DNA of 64,000 bases from Streptomyces sp. R21 (GTDB taxonomy: Bacteria; Actinomycetota; Actinomycetes; Streptomycetales; Streptomycetaceae): positions 7,605,001 through 7,669,000 of the forward strand of contig NZ_CP163435.1 of the NCBI RefSeq assembly GCF_041051975.1, given 5' to 3'. This document shows, piece by piece, positions 52,957 through 61,259 of the stretch. The position numbers and the translations under genes were made by a program. Numbering within the stretch: the stretch's first letter is position 1; the number at the start of each line of letters is the position of its first letter. The notes under the pieces were generated by a model. The model did not search any database. It had not been told where the DNA came from and worked only from the letters and a program-made list of their open reading frames with translations.

Positions 52957-55044
52957 TCAGCGCTGGGCTGCGGCGATCGATTCCCGGGCTACGGCAACGA
53001 CGTTCTCGGCAGTGAAACCGAACTCCTGGAAGAGCACCTTGCCGTCGGCGGAAGCGCCGAAGTGCTCCAGGGAAACGATGCGACCGGCGTCACCGACGAA
53101 CCGGTGCCAGGTCAGACCGATCCCGGCCTCGACGGCGACCCGGGCCTTCACCGAAGGCGGCAGGACGCTGTCCCGGTACCCCTGGTCCTGCTCGTCGAAC
53201 CACTCCACGGACGGCATGGACACCACGCGCGTCGGAACGCCCGCGGCCTGGAGCTGCTCGCGCGCCTCGACGGCGACGTGCACCTCGGAACCGGTGCCGA
53301 TGAGGATGACCTCCGGCGCGCCGCCCTCGGCCTCGAACAGCACATAGCCGCCCTTGGCCGCGTTCTCGTTGGCCTCGTACGTCGGCACACCCTGCCGGGT
53401 CAGCGCCAGACCGTGCGGAGCGCCCTTGCCGAAGACCTTCGTCCAGCGCTTGAGGATCTCGCGCCAGGCGATCGCCGTCTCGTTGGCGTCCGCGGGACGG
53501 ACCACGTTGAGGCCCGGGATCGCGCGCAGCGACGCCAGGTGCTCGACCGGCTGGTGGGTGGGGCCGTCCTCGCCGAGACCGATGGAGTCGTGCGTCCACA
53601 CGTACGTCACCGGCACGTGCATCAGCGCGGAGAGGCGGACGGCGTTGCGCATGTAGTCGGAGAACACCAGGAAGGTGCCGCCGTAGATGCGGGTGTTGCC
53701 GTGCAGCGCGATGCCGTTCATCTCCGCGGCCATCGAGTGCTCGCGGATACCGAAGTGGATCGTGCGGCCGTACGGGTCCGCCTCCGGCAGCGGGTTGTCC
53801 GCCGGGAGGAAGGAGCTGTTCTTGTCGATCGTGGTGTTGTTCGAGCCCGCGAGGTCGGCGGAGCCGCCCCACAGCTCGGGGATCACCGCACCGAGCGCCT
53901 GGAGGACCTTGCCGGACGCGGCACGCGTCGCGACACCCTTGCCCGCCTCGAAGAGGGGGACCTTCTCCTCCCAGCCCGTCGGCAGCTCGCCCGCGGCGAT
54001 GCGGTCGAACTCGGCGGCGCGCTCCGGGTTGGCGGTGCGCCAGGCGGCGAAGCCCTTCTCCCACTCGGCCTTGGCCTGGGCGCCGCGGTCGAGGGCCTCA
54101 CGCGTGTGGCCGAGGACCTCGTCGGCGACCTCGAAGGACTTCTCCGGGTCGAAGCCGAGGACGCGCTTGGTGGCCGCGACCTCGTCGTCGCCGAGCGCCG
54201 AGCCGTGCGCGGCCTCGGTATTCTGCGCGTTCGGGGCCGGCCAGGCGATGATCGAGCGCATCGCGATGAACGACGGCTTGTCGGTCACCTGCTTCGCGGC
54301 CTCGATCGCGTTGTACAGGGCGTGCGGGTCCAGGTCGCCGTCCGGCTTCGGGGCCACGCGCTGCACATGCCAGCCGTACGCCTCGTACCGCAGAGCGGTG
54401 TCCTCGGAGACGGCCGTCTCGGTGTCGCCCTCGATCGAGATGTGGTTGTCGTCCCACAGCAGGACCAGGTTGCCGAGCTTCTGGTGGCCGGCCATCGAGG
54501 ACGCCTCGGCGGAGATGCCCTCCTGGAGGCAGCCGTCACCGGCGATGGCGAAGATGAAGTGGTCGAACGGGGAGGTGCCGGGGGCGGCCTCCGGGTCGAA
54601 CAGACCGCGCTCGTAGCGGGCGGCCATCGCCATGCCCACGGCGTTGGCGACACCCTGGCCGAGCGGACCGGTCGTCGTCTCGACGCCCGTCGTGTGCCCG
54701 TACTCGGGGTGGCCGGGGGTCTTGGAGCCCCACGTCCTGAACGCCTTCAGGTCGTCCAGCTCCAGGCCGAAACCGGCCAGGTACAGCTGGGTGTAAAGGG
54801 TCAGGGACGAGTGACCGGCGGACAGGACGAAACGGTCCCGTCCCACCCAGTCGGCATCCGCCGGGTCATGCCGCATCACCTTCTGGAAAAGGGTGTACGC
54901 GGCAGGCGCCAGGCTCATCGCCGTACCGGGATGGCCGTTGCCGACCTTCTGTACGGCATCGGCGGCCAGGACGCGGGCGGTGTCGACGGCCCGCTGGTCC
55001 AACTCGGTCCACTCGAGGTCTGTGGTGGTCGGCTTGGTGCTCAC
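52957..55044 (-). CDS. tkt: Transketolase
   Basis: A 695-residue thiamine-diphosphate enzyme moving two-carbon units among pentose and hexose phosphates. NGHPGTAMSLAPAAYTLFQ, AGHSSLTLYTQLYLAG and the ThDP/Mg2+ motif GDGCLQEGISAEASSMAGH ending in NHISIEGDT are visible; HDSIGLGEDGPTHQPVEHL and GPTHQP belong to the Pyr domain. Start GTG 55044 has GGAG about 12-15 nt upstream. It is the first gene of the tkt-tal-zwf-opcA-pgl operon; the promoter must lie in the 410-bp region shared with ctaB. Confidence 0.97.
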   Translation of the reverse strand: MSTKPTTTDLEWTELDQRAVDTARVLAADAVQKVGNGHPGTAMSLAPAAYTLFQKVMRHDPADADWVGRDRFVLSAGHSSLTLYTQLYLAGFGLELDDLKAFRTWGSKTPGHPEYGHTTGVETTTGPLGQGVANAVGMAMAARYERGLFDPEAAPGTSPFDHFIFAIAGDGCLQEGISAEASSMAGHQKLGNLVLLWDDNHISIEGDTETAVSEDTALRYEAYGWHVQRVAPKPDGDLDPHALYNAIEAAKQVTDKPSFIAMRSIIAWPAPNAQNTEAAHGSALGDDEVAATKRVLGFDPEKSFEVADEVLGHTREALDRGAQAKAEWEKGFAAWRTANPERAAEFDRIAAGELPTGWEEKVPLFEAGKGVATRAASGKVLQALGAVIPELWGGSADLAGSNNTTIDKNSSFLPADNPLPEADPYGRTIHFGIREHSMAAEMNGIALHGNTRIYGGTFLVFSDYMRNAVRLSALMHVPVTYVWTHDSIGLGEDGPTHQPVEHLASLRAIPGLNVVRPADANETAIAWREILKRWTKVFGKGAPHGLALTRQGVPTYEANENAAKGGYVLFEAEGGAPEVILIGTGSEVHVAVEAREQLQAAGVPTRVVSMPSVEWFDEQDQGYRDSVLPPSVKARVAVEAGIGLTWHRFVGDAGRIVSLEHFGASADGKVLFQEFGFTAENVVAVARESIAAAQR

Positions 55045-55455
55045 CCTGGGTCAGGGCTCCTCTCCACATGTCACGCATGTCGAAACGTCACGCATGTCGA
55101 ATGCCGGTGCACTGGGCGCCCCGGCCGTTGTCGAGCCTACCCCCGTAAGAACGTGCGTTTTTTCGAGTCATTCCAGACTGCCGGGACTCTTCACGATCCG
55201 CCTCCCGGCCGGTCCGTTCCGTATTCGGCAGGTGAATACGGAGCCGCTCGTTCGAGTACTCAATTGAGTGCCACTCGGCTCTTCGTGCGAGGGCTCTCCG
55301 GAGGGCTGCTCCGCTCTTCGCGGGGTGCTTCCCAACACGACCCCACCCCCGCGAAGGTCGGGGTCTGGGCAACGTCTACAGTGGCGTGGTACGCGCGAGC
55401 CTTTGCCGGGAGTTCACACCCGGGGCTTGCTGGGATGTCTCTGTCAGGGGTGTAC
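55045..55455. other. Divergent promoter region between tkt and ctaB
   Basis: No gene found. It contains possible control sites: palindrome ACTCAATTGAGT (55258-55269), inverted repeat CGTATTC (55220-55226) with GAATACG (55234-55240), and CTTCGCGGGG (55316-55325) with CCCCGCGAAG (55347-55356). A direct repeat of CGTCACGCATGTCGAA-like sequence lies near 55070-55100, just upstream of tkt. None can be tied to a known regulator. Confidence 0.5.
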
Positions 55456-56403
55456 GTGACGGCCGTCGAATCCCGTCCAGCCGGGGTGCTCACGGAGAGC
55501 AGCAGCCGGGGCCAGCGGCCGTTCGGGGCCCGTCTGAAGGCGTTCGTGGCGCTGACCAAGCCGCGGATCATCGAACTTCTGCTGATCACCACCGTTCCGG
55601 TGATGTTCCTCGCCGAGCAGGGCGTGCCCGACCTCAAGCTGGTGCTCCTCACCTGCCTCGGCGGCTATCTGTCGGCGGGCGGCGCCAACGCGCTCAACAT
55701 GTACATCGACCGCGACATCGACGCCCTCATGGAACGCACGTCGCAGCGGCCGCTGGTCACCGGCATGGTCAGCCCCCGCGAGTGCCTGGCCTTCGGCATC
55801 TCGCTGGCCGTCGTCTCGACGCTCCTGTTCGGCCTGACCGTCAACTGGCTGTCCGCCTGGCTGTCACTCGGAGCGCTCCTCTTCTACGTCGTCGTCTACA
55901 CGATGATCCTCAAGCGGCGTACGTCGCAGAACATCGTGTGGGGCGGCATCGCGGGCTGCCTGCCGGTCCTCATCGGCTGGTCGGCCGTCACGAACTCGAT
56001 GTCGTGGGCCCCGGTCATCCTCTTCCTGGTCATGTTCTTCTGGACGCCGCCGCACTACTGGCCGCTGTCGATGAAGGTGAAGGACGACTACGCGCGCGTG
56101 GGCGTGCCGATGCTGCCCGTGGTCGCCTCCAACAAGGTGGTCGCCCGGCAGATCGTCATCTACAGCTGGGTCATGGTCGCCGTCTCCCTGCTGCTCACCC
56201 CGCTCGGCTACACCGGCTGGTTCTACACGGTCGTGGCCCTCGCGGCCGGCGGCTTCTGGCTGTGGGAGGCGCACGGGCTGCAGAACCGCGCCAAGGCCGA
56301 GGTGACGGGCGGCAAGCTCAAGGAGATGCGCCTCTTCCACTGGTCGATCACCTACGTGTCGATCCTCTTCGTGGCGATCGCGGTGGACCCCTTCCTCCGC
56401 TAG
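55456..56403 (+). CDS. ctaB: Protoheme IX farnesyltransferase (heme O synthase)
   Basis: A 315-residue UbiA-family enzyme that puts farnesyl on heme b to make heme O for cytochrome oxidase. The first signature is GGANALNMYIDRDIDALMERT, with NxxxDxxxD; the second is in LVMFFWTPPHYWPLSMKVKDDY, the heme-O-synthase-specific HxW-like motif; about nine hydrophobic helices. GTG 55456 (VTAVESRPAG) with AGGGG at 55446-55450 is preferred; ATG 55435 is possible. It pairs with ctaA 6.5 kb away, both in the cytochrome aa3 pathway. Confidence 0.95.
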   Translation: MTAVESRPAGVLTESSSRGQRPFGARLKAFVALTKPRIIELLLITTVPVMFLAEQGVPDLKLVLLTCLGGYLSAGGANALNMYIDRDIDALMERTSQRPLVTGMVSPRECLAFGISLAVVSTLLFGLTVNWLSAWLSLGALLFYVVVYTMILKRRTSQNIVWGGIAGCLPVLIGWSAVTNSMSWAPVILFLVMFFWTPPHYWPLSMKVKDDYARVGVPMLPVVASNKVVARQIVIYSWVMVAVSLLLTPLGYTGWFYTVVALAAGGFWLWEAHGLQNRAKAEVTGGKLKEMRLFHWSITYVSILFVAIAVDPFLR

Positions 56404-56429
56404 ACACTCAGACACTCCCGGCTTCGCTG

Positions 56430-56467
56430 CGGGCGGGGTGCGTGGTCAAGGCCACGCACCCCGCCCG
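56430..56467 (+). terminator. Hairpin terminator after ctaB
   Basis: CGGGCGGGGTGCGTGG (56430-56445) and CCACGCACCCCGCCCG (56452-56467) form a perfect 16-bp stem with a 6-nt loop. Confidence 0.85.
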
Positions 56468-56490
56468 TCGCCGTTTGATCTACCCGTCGG

Positions 56491-56496
56491 TAGCAT
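56491..56496 (+). promoter_or_regulatory. Possible -10 box (leaderless promoter)
   Basis: TAGCAT (56491-56496) lies 7 nt before the ATG at 56504. No ribosome-binding site is seen, so a leaderless mRNA is likely. No clear -35 box. Confidence 0.4.
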
Positions 56497-56503
56497 CCTG
56501 GCC

Positions 56504-56860
56504 ATGGCAGACACCCAGCAGGTTGACGAGAGCACCGACGCCGCCCAGGACGCCAGGGCCGAGCGCCGGACGGCCAAGCTCGCGAAGCAGATCTCCGCCT
56601 TCGCCAAGGCGCACGGCGGAGCCGAGGGACAGGTCGCGTACATCGGGCAGAAGGGCGCCCGGATCGTGCTCGTCGGCGAGGACGGCGGCTGGGGCGACCT
56701 CGTGGCGCCCACGTACGCGATCGCCGAGCAGGCCGTACAGAAGGCCGGCATCACCGTGCACGAGGCGTTCGACGGGGAGTTCGCGGCCAAGGTGCGGACC
56801 GGGCCGTACGAGTGGACGCGGATGGCGGGGATCCAACTCGGCGGCCCCAGCAACGGCTGA
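56504..56860 (+). CDS. Conserved small actinobacterial protein
   Basis: A 118-residue cytoplasmic protein. The first ~30 residues (MADTQQVDESTDAAQDARAERR) are acidic and basic blocks, probably disordered; after that comes a compact domain (AKQISAFAKAHGGAEGQVAYIGQKGARIVLVGEDGGWGDLVAPTYAIAEQAV split into helix, strand, strand and helix) ending RTGPYEWTRMAG. I do not recognise a function. High GC3 and the position after ctaB, typical for Streptomyces, support it being real. Confidence 0.8.
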   Translation: MADTQQVDESTDAAQDARAERRTAKLAKQISAFAKAHGGAEGQVAYIGQKGARIVLVGEDGGWGDLVAPTYAIAEQAVQKAGITVHEAFDGEFAAKVRTGPYEWTRMAGIQLGGPSNG

Positions 56861-56995
56861 CGACGGCTCCGTGCGCGACCCCGGCCGACGGCCGACAACC
56901 TTCGGTTGTTCGCACGGGGTGTGGGGGAGCAGCACCGAATGACCGGTTCACCCGTTAGGACCTGAAGAGGCACGGTCCAGTCACGGGGAGCCCGG

Positions 56996-58102
56996 ATGAT
57001 CGAAACGCCGACCCTGGTGGACCAGTACTGCCACGGCGTACTGAGAACAGAGCTGGGCCTCGGCACCTTCGAGGCCCACCTCGCCCGCACCGAGGGCCCG
57101 CCGGCCGCCGGCACCACCCTCTTCGACACCCAGACCGGTTTCGCGGTGCGCCGCTGGTGCCCGCCGCTGCTCGGCCTGGAGCCGCACTGCCCGCCGGCCC
57201 GCTACCTGGCACGGCGCCGCGAACTCGGCGTCCTGGAGACGGGCCGCAGGCTGCTGCGGGGCAGCGGCATCACGACGTACCTCGTCGACACCGGTCTGCC
57301 CGGCGACCTCACCGGACCGGGCGAGATGGCCTCCGCGGGCGACGCCCGGGCGCACGAGATCGTCCGCCTGGAGCTGCTGGCCGAACAGGTCGCGGACACC
57401 TCGGGCACCGTCGAGTCCTTTCTCGCCAATCTCGCCGAGTCCGTCCACGGGGCCGCAGCGAACGCCGTGGCCTTCACCTCCGTGGCGGGCGTACGGCACG
57501 GCCTGGCGCTCGCGCCGGAGCCGCCCGGGCCCGGCGAGGTGCGGGGCGCGGCGGGGCGGTGGCTCGCCGGGCGCCGGGTGGGCGGCGCGCTGAGCGACCC
57601 GGTGCTGCTCAGGCATCTGCTGTGGATCGCGGTGGCCTCCGGCCTGCCTCTCCAGCTGCACGCGGGACTCGGCGAACCCGGCCTGCGTGTCGACCGCACC
57701 GACCCCGTGCTGCTCACCGACTTCGTCCGCTCGACGGCCGGCCTCGGCACCGATCTGGTCCTGCTCTACGGCTACCCGTACCACCGGCACGCGGCGCACC
57801 TCGCCGGTGTCTTCCCGCACGTGTACGCCGATGTGGGCGCCGCCCTGGTGCGGACGGGGGCGCGCGCGACGGCGATCCTGGCGGAGATCCTCGAACTCGC
57901 GCCCTTCGGCAAGATCCTCTTCTCCAGCGGCGCACACGGGCTGCCCGAACTTCATGTGGTCGGCGCACATCTCTTCCGTGAGGCGCTCGCACGCGTGCTC
58001 GGCGCCTGGGTCGTCGAGGGGGCCTGGTCGGCGGCCGACGCGCAGCGCGTGGCGGGGCTGATCGCGGCGGGCAACGCCCGGCGGGTGTACGGCGTGGAGT
58101 GA
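56996..58102 (+). CDS. Amidohydrolase-family protein (FluG-like)
   Basis: A 368-residue amidohydrolase_2-type protein. The opening LVDQYCHGVLRTEL has one metal-type His (in the usual place of DxHxH, the first His is replaced); LPLQLHAGLGEPGLRVDRTDP gives the barrel His; LLYGYPYHRHAAHLAGVFPHVYADVG is the second His-rich strand end; FSSGAHGLPELHVVGAHLFREAL resembles the FluG-type segment with SS-AHG...E. FluG-like enzymes act on gamma-glutamyl or related amides. The frame is complete. It is 18 bp before the nucleotidyltransferase gene and may be co-transcribed. Whether the metal site is complete is unclear. Confidence 0.8.
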   Translation: MIETPTLVDQYCHGVLRTELGLGTFEAHLARTEGPPAAGTTLFDTQTGFAVRRWCPPLLGLEPHCPPARYLARRRELGVLETGRRLLRGSGITTYLVDTGLPGDLTGPGEMASAGDARAHEIVRLELLAEQVADTSGTVESFLANLAESVHGAAANAVAFTSVAGVRHGLALAPEPPGPGEVRGAAGRWLAGRRVGGALSDPVLLRHLLWIAVASGLPLQLHAGLGEPGLRVDRTDPVLLTDFVRSTAGLGTDLVLLYGYPYHRHAAHLAGVFPHVYADVGAALVRTGARATAILAEILELAPFGKILFSSGAHGLPELHVVGAHLFREALARVLGAWVVEGAWSAADAQRVAGLIAAGNARRVYGVE

Positions 58103-58120
58103 GCGCCGCAGACTGTCGGG

Positions 58121-58891
58121 ATGACTGACGGACACTCCACTGACAGGCACTTGACCGACCGGTTACTCGACGCCTTCCTCGGCGCGGTGGGCGACCTCGC
58201 CCCTATCGCCGTATGGGCGCATGGGTCGCTCGCCGGAGGCGACTACCAGGAGGGCCGCAGCGACCTCGACCTGATCGCGGTCCTGGAGGGCCCGGTGGGG
58301 CTGTCCACCGTGCGCCGGGTGGTCCGGCTGCACCGGGGGCTGCGGAAGCTCGGGCCGCTCGCCGCGAAGGTCCACTGCAGCTATCTGACGCCCGGCACGA
58401 CGGCCGACGCCGACCGTTCCCATCTCACCTGGGCCCACGACCGGCTGATGCGACGGCCGGTCACTCCGGTCACCCGCCGTGAACTGCACGCCTTCGGCCT
58501 GGTCCTGCATGGCAAACCGCCCGAGGGCCTGCTGCCGCCCGTGCCGGACGCCGAGCTGCGCGCCTTCGTCGTACGGGATCAGCGGGAGTTCTGGCGGCCC
58601 TCGGTGGACAAGGCCCGGCTGTGGAAGCAGGACATCTGGGTCGACCTGGGCATGGTGACCTTCGCCCGCGCGAGCGTGACCCTGCGGGACGGCCGGCTGA
58701 TCTCGAAGCGGGAGGCACTGGACCTGCTGCCCGAACTGGGGGCACCCGTCGAGGTGGTGGAGGACATCGGCCGGCGGCGGTACGGGGATGACGTACCGGG
58801 GTCGGACGCGTGGCTCGTGCGCCGTGCCGAGCTCACCCGGGCGTTCCTCGGGCCCGCGATCGACCGGCTGGTCGCCGACCGGTGGGACTGA
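58121..58891 (+). CDS. Nucleotidyltransferase of the pol-beta superfamily, with a TTA codon
   Basis: A 256-residue minimal nucleotidyltransferase (aminoglycoside-adenylyltransferase-like) followed by a helical C-terminal domain. The core motif HGSLAGGDYQEGRSDLDLI (34-52) holds Gly35-Ser36 and the metal-binding Asp48 and Asp50; a later Glu or Asp in DLIAVLEGPVG would be the third acid. The acceptor is unknown; antibiotics and proteins are known substrates of the class. Codon 15 is TTA (58163-58165), so translation should depend on the bldA tRNA and occur late in growth. The gene is convergent with the nitrilase-fold gene (19 bp between stops). Confidence 0.8.
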   Translation: MTDGHSTDRHLTDRLLDAFLGAVGDLAPIAVWAHGSLAGGDYQEGRSDLDLIAVLEGPVGLSTVRRVVRLHRGLRKLGPLAAKVHCSYLTPGTTADADRSHLTWAHDRLMRRPVTPVTRRELHAFGLVLHGKPPEGLLPPVPDAELRAFVVRDQREFWRPSVDKARLWKQDIWVDLGMVTFARASVTLRDGRLISKREALDLLPELGAPVEVVEDIGRRRYGDDVPGSDAWLVRRAELTRAFLGPAIDRLVADRWD

Positions 58892-58910
58892 GCGCGCGGG
58901 CCGGTCGGGC

Positions 58911-60404
58911 CTACGGCTCCGCCCAGCCGCCCTCGACGACCGGCAGCGGCAGGGGCTTGCCTCCCTCGGTGACGACGCGGGTGTCGTTCTCGTAGACCAC
59001 GCGGGAGAGTTCCACGGCGCCGGCGGCCCGGGAGAACTGGGTGCGGTAGTTGCCGTGCTGCTTCGGGTGGCGTGAAGCCGGTCCCACCACGGCGCAGTTG
59101 AAGCAGTCCTCGGGGTCGAGCTGCGGATCCATCTTGGCGCCGATGGCCAGGCTGTTGGCGAGGACGACCCAGGCTCCCTGTTCCTCGACGCAGCGCTGAG
59201 CCGCCACGCGCTCCCAGCGGTCCTTGGGTGTGCGGCTGATCGGCGTGGCGAAGAGCGGGGCGAAGATGTGGGAGACCCCGAAGGCCTGGAACTTCGCCTC
59301 CCACAGGACCGACTGCTTGAGGTCCTCGCAGATGAGGACGGCGATACGGCCGAGCGCCGACTCCATCACGCTGATGTTCCGTCCCCGGGTGATGTCCTCG
59401 ACCGCGAGGCAGTCGCTCGGCTCGCCGGGCAGCCCCCAGCGCACGGCCTGGCCCTCGCCCATGGTGAAGCCCGCCATCTTGTCCTGCTCCAGCACGGACT
59501 GGCCGGTGAGGCAGTCGACCAGGACGGCCCGGTTCGGCGGCGGGTCATCGGTACCGAGCGGGCCGGTCCCGAGGAGGATCCACCGCAGGCCGCTGTCCTC
59601 GGGCAGCTCCGTGAGCAGCTGTTTCCACTGGCTGAGGAGTGTGTTCGACAGGGTGCTCTCGGGCAGGATTCCGATCTCCGCCTCCGAGTCCCCGAGATTG
59701 CGGATCACCTGCCCGATTCGTTCGCTCAAACGTGCGGTGGACGGTTCGATGCGGTAAAGGCCGACGTCGTCGTCGCGGCTGAAACCGAAGTGCAGATCGT
59801 CGTTGTTTTCCAGCAGGGGAGCGGATCCGATGGAAATCGCTTCCCCGGCCGAGAATGCCGGATCATTTCTGCTCGATATTCGGCCATGCTGGATTCCACG
59901 ACAGTTGTCCGGAGTGACCCGATGTACGTTGAAGAAATCTGGTTTGTTCGTCGGGTTGGCGGCCAGCTTTCCCGGTCGTGTGCAACGGGGCAGCAGGAGG
60001 CCGGTCTCCTGCTCGTCGCCGGGGCTGTTGAAGCGGCCGTACCGGGCGTAGCGGCGGGTGAGCCGGCCCATGGCCGGCTCGTCGTAGCAGGGCATGAAGG
60101 GGTTGGCCGAGCCCATGGCCCAGTCGAGGCCGATGAGCACGGCGAAGATGCCGCGATCGCCGTGCTTCCGGATGATCTCGGCGGCGAGCTCGGGCGTGGC
60201 GTACCCGTCCTTCAGTACGTCGACGCAGACGTCGTCCGCGAGCGCGCGAACGGTCGGATTCTTGCGCCAGCCGATCGGCTTGCGGGCACGGAAGTGCTCA
60301 TCCGAAAGCAGGTCGTAGAGGACGACGAAGAGATCGGCCGGGTCGTCCGGTAATTCTGCCCCGTTGATCGAATGGGCCGCACCGCGCGTGGCTTTCTCGT
60401 TCAT
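58911..60404 (-). CDS. Nitrilase-fold protein with unknown N-terminal domain
   Basis: A 497-residue protein. Residues about 220-480 look like a carbon-nitrogen hydrolase with the triad Glu249 (GILPESTLSN), Lys309 (EQDKMAG) and Cys359 (IAVLICEDLKQS), the usual E-K-C order and spacing. The first ~215 residues match nothing I recognise; they are charged, with aromatic and Cys residues (NPFMPCYDEPAMGRLTRR) and could sense or bind a partner. ATG 60404 is preceded by GGGGGGAA. Codon 18 is TTA (60351-60353, reverse strand), implying bldA control. Around 59740-59960 the GC and third-position GC fall, unlike neighbours. It is divergent from the winged-helix gene. Confidence 0.75.
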   Translation of the reverse strand: MNEKATRGAAHSINGAELPDDPADLFVVLYDLLSDEHFRARKPIGWRKNPTVRALADDVCVDVLKDGYATPELAAEIIRKHGDRGIFAVLIGLDWAMGSANPFMPCYDEPAMGRLTRRYARYGRFNSPGDEQETGLLLPRCTRPGKLAANPTNKPDFFNVHRVTPDNCRGIQHGRISSRNDPAFSAGEAISIGSAPLLENNDDLHFGFSRDDDVGLYRIEPSTARLSERIGQVIRNLGDSEAEIGILPESTLSNTLLSQWKQLLTELPEDSGLRWILLGTGPLGTDDPPPNRAVLVDCLTGQSVLEQDKMAGFTMGEGQAVRWGLPGEPSDCLAVEDITRGRNISVMESALGRIAVLICEDLKQSVLWEAKFQAFGVSHIFAPLFATPISRTPKDRWERVAAQRCVEEQGAWVVLANSLAIGAKMDPQLDPEDCFNCAVVGPASRHPKQHGNYRTQFSRAAGAVELSRVVYENDTRVVTEGGKPLPLPVVEGGWAEP

Positions 60405-60553
60405 GATTCCCCCCGGAAGCGTGAGCGCGTAACCAGATGTTAACGGCGTCTGTCGGCATATGCGCATTGAGTTTGGTGATGAGCGTGTAACAAACAGGCT
60501 TCGGGGGATCTCCGGCCGGGTCGCCAGGGCTCCGCGAAGAATCATGGATGCGT

Positions 60554-60573
60554 CACTTGACACTCACTTGACA
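60554..60573. promoter_or_regulatory. Direct repeat in the divergent promoter
   Basis: CACTTGACA occurs at 60554-60562 and 60565-60573, an exact 11-bp period (one helical turn). Both include TTGACA, so they could be alternative -35 boxes or an operator for the adjacent winged-helix regulator. Confidence 0.5.
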
Positions 60574-60629
60574 TCGGCGCATGGTGGAGTGGTCGTCATG
60601 GAAGCGGGAGCGGAGACCGGGGGAGTGGC

Positions 60630-61253
60630 ATGAGCGGAAAGAGCGCGCCGACCAATACGGCAGAGCGACCTCGGTGCGACCGACTGACCGAGGTACGGGA
60701 CCTGATGGACGAGATGAAGTCGGAGTACGAGATACCGGAGGGCTGCTTCAGCTCCCTGGGCATGCTCATCACCGACGCCTCGCTGGCCGCCGACGAACCG
60801 GCGCTGCGGGCGGCCCACGACGGGCTGCGGCGGCTGTACGGGAAGCATGTCCGCGACGGCGACGAGTACAAGTGCGCCGAGCAGCGCGGACGCCTGCTCG
60901 GAATGATCGACGTGACGTTCTGGTCCCTGCGCCGGCTGCCCTCGGGGCTGCAGCTGAACCTCGACCCGGAAGGACACGCGGCCCGCTTCCTGACCGAGAT
61001 CGCCCACGAGCCCGGCTTGAGCAACGAACAGCTCGCCAAGCGGCTCGAGGTGGACATCACCGAGATCAGCCGCCTCGGCCGCAAGCTCCTGGCGTCCGGC
61101 GTCGCCTCGAAGAGCCGCCAGTGGCGGTACAACGCCTGGGACATCACCCCGCGCGGCACCCGCTGCCTGGAACAGGCGGGCCTGATCGCCTCGGCACCGG
61201 AGGACCCGGAGCGCCCCACGGATACGAAGACCCCGCCCACCGCCGCGCGCTAG
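60630..61253 (+). CDS. Winged-helix (MarR-like) regulator
   Basis: A 207-residue protein. The first ~110 residues are helical (YKCAEQRGRLLGMIDVTFWSLRRLP) and not recognised. Residues 117-175 form a winged helix: HAARFLTEIAHEPGLSNEQLAKRL, VDITEISRLGRKLLASGVASKSRQ, WRYNAWDITPRGTRCL. It has a good ribosome-binding site (GGGGGAG before ATG 60630). It stands first, six bases upstream of a membrane-protein gene, with which it is probably co-translated, and divergent from the nitrilase-fold gene, which it may control. The wing arrangement also fits wHTH adaptors of signalling or conflict systems. Confidence 0.72.
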   Translation: MSGKSAPTNTAERPRCDRLTEVRDLMDEMKSEYEIPEGCFSSLGMLITDASLAADEPALRAAHDGLRRLYGKHVRDGDEYKCAEQRGRLLGMIDVTFWSLRRLPSGLQLNLDPEGHAARFLTEIAHEPGLSNEQLAKRLEVDITEISRLGRKLLASGVASKSRQWRYNAWDITPRGTRCLEQAGLIASAPEDPERPTDTKTPPTAAR

Positions 61254-61259
61254 CGCGCC

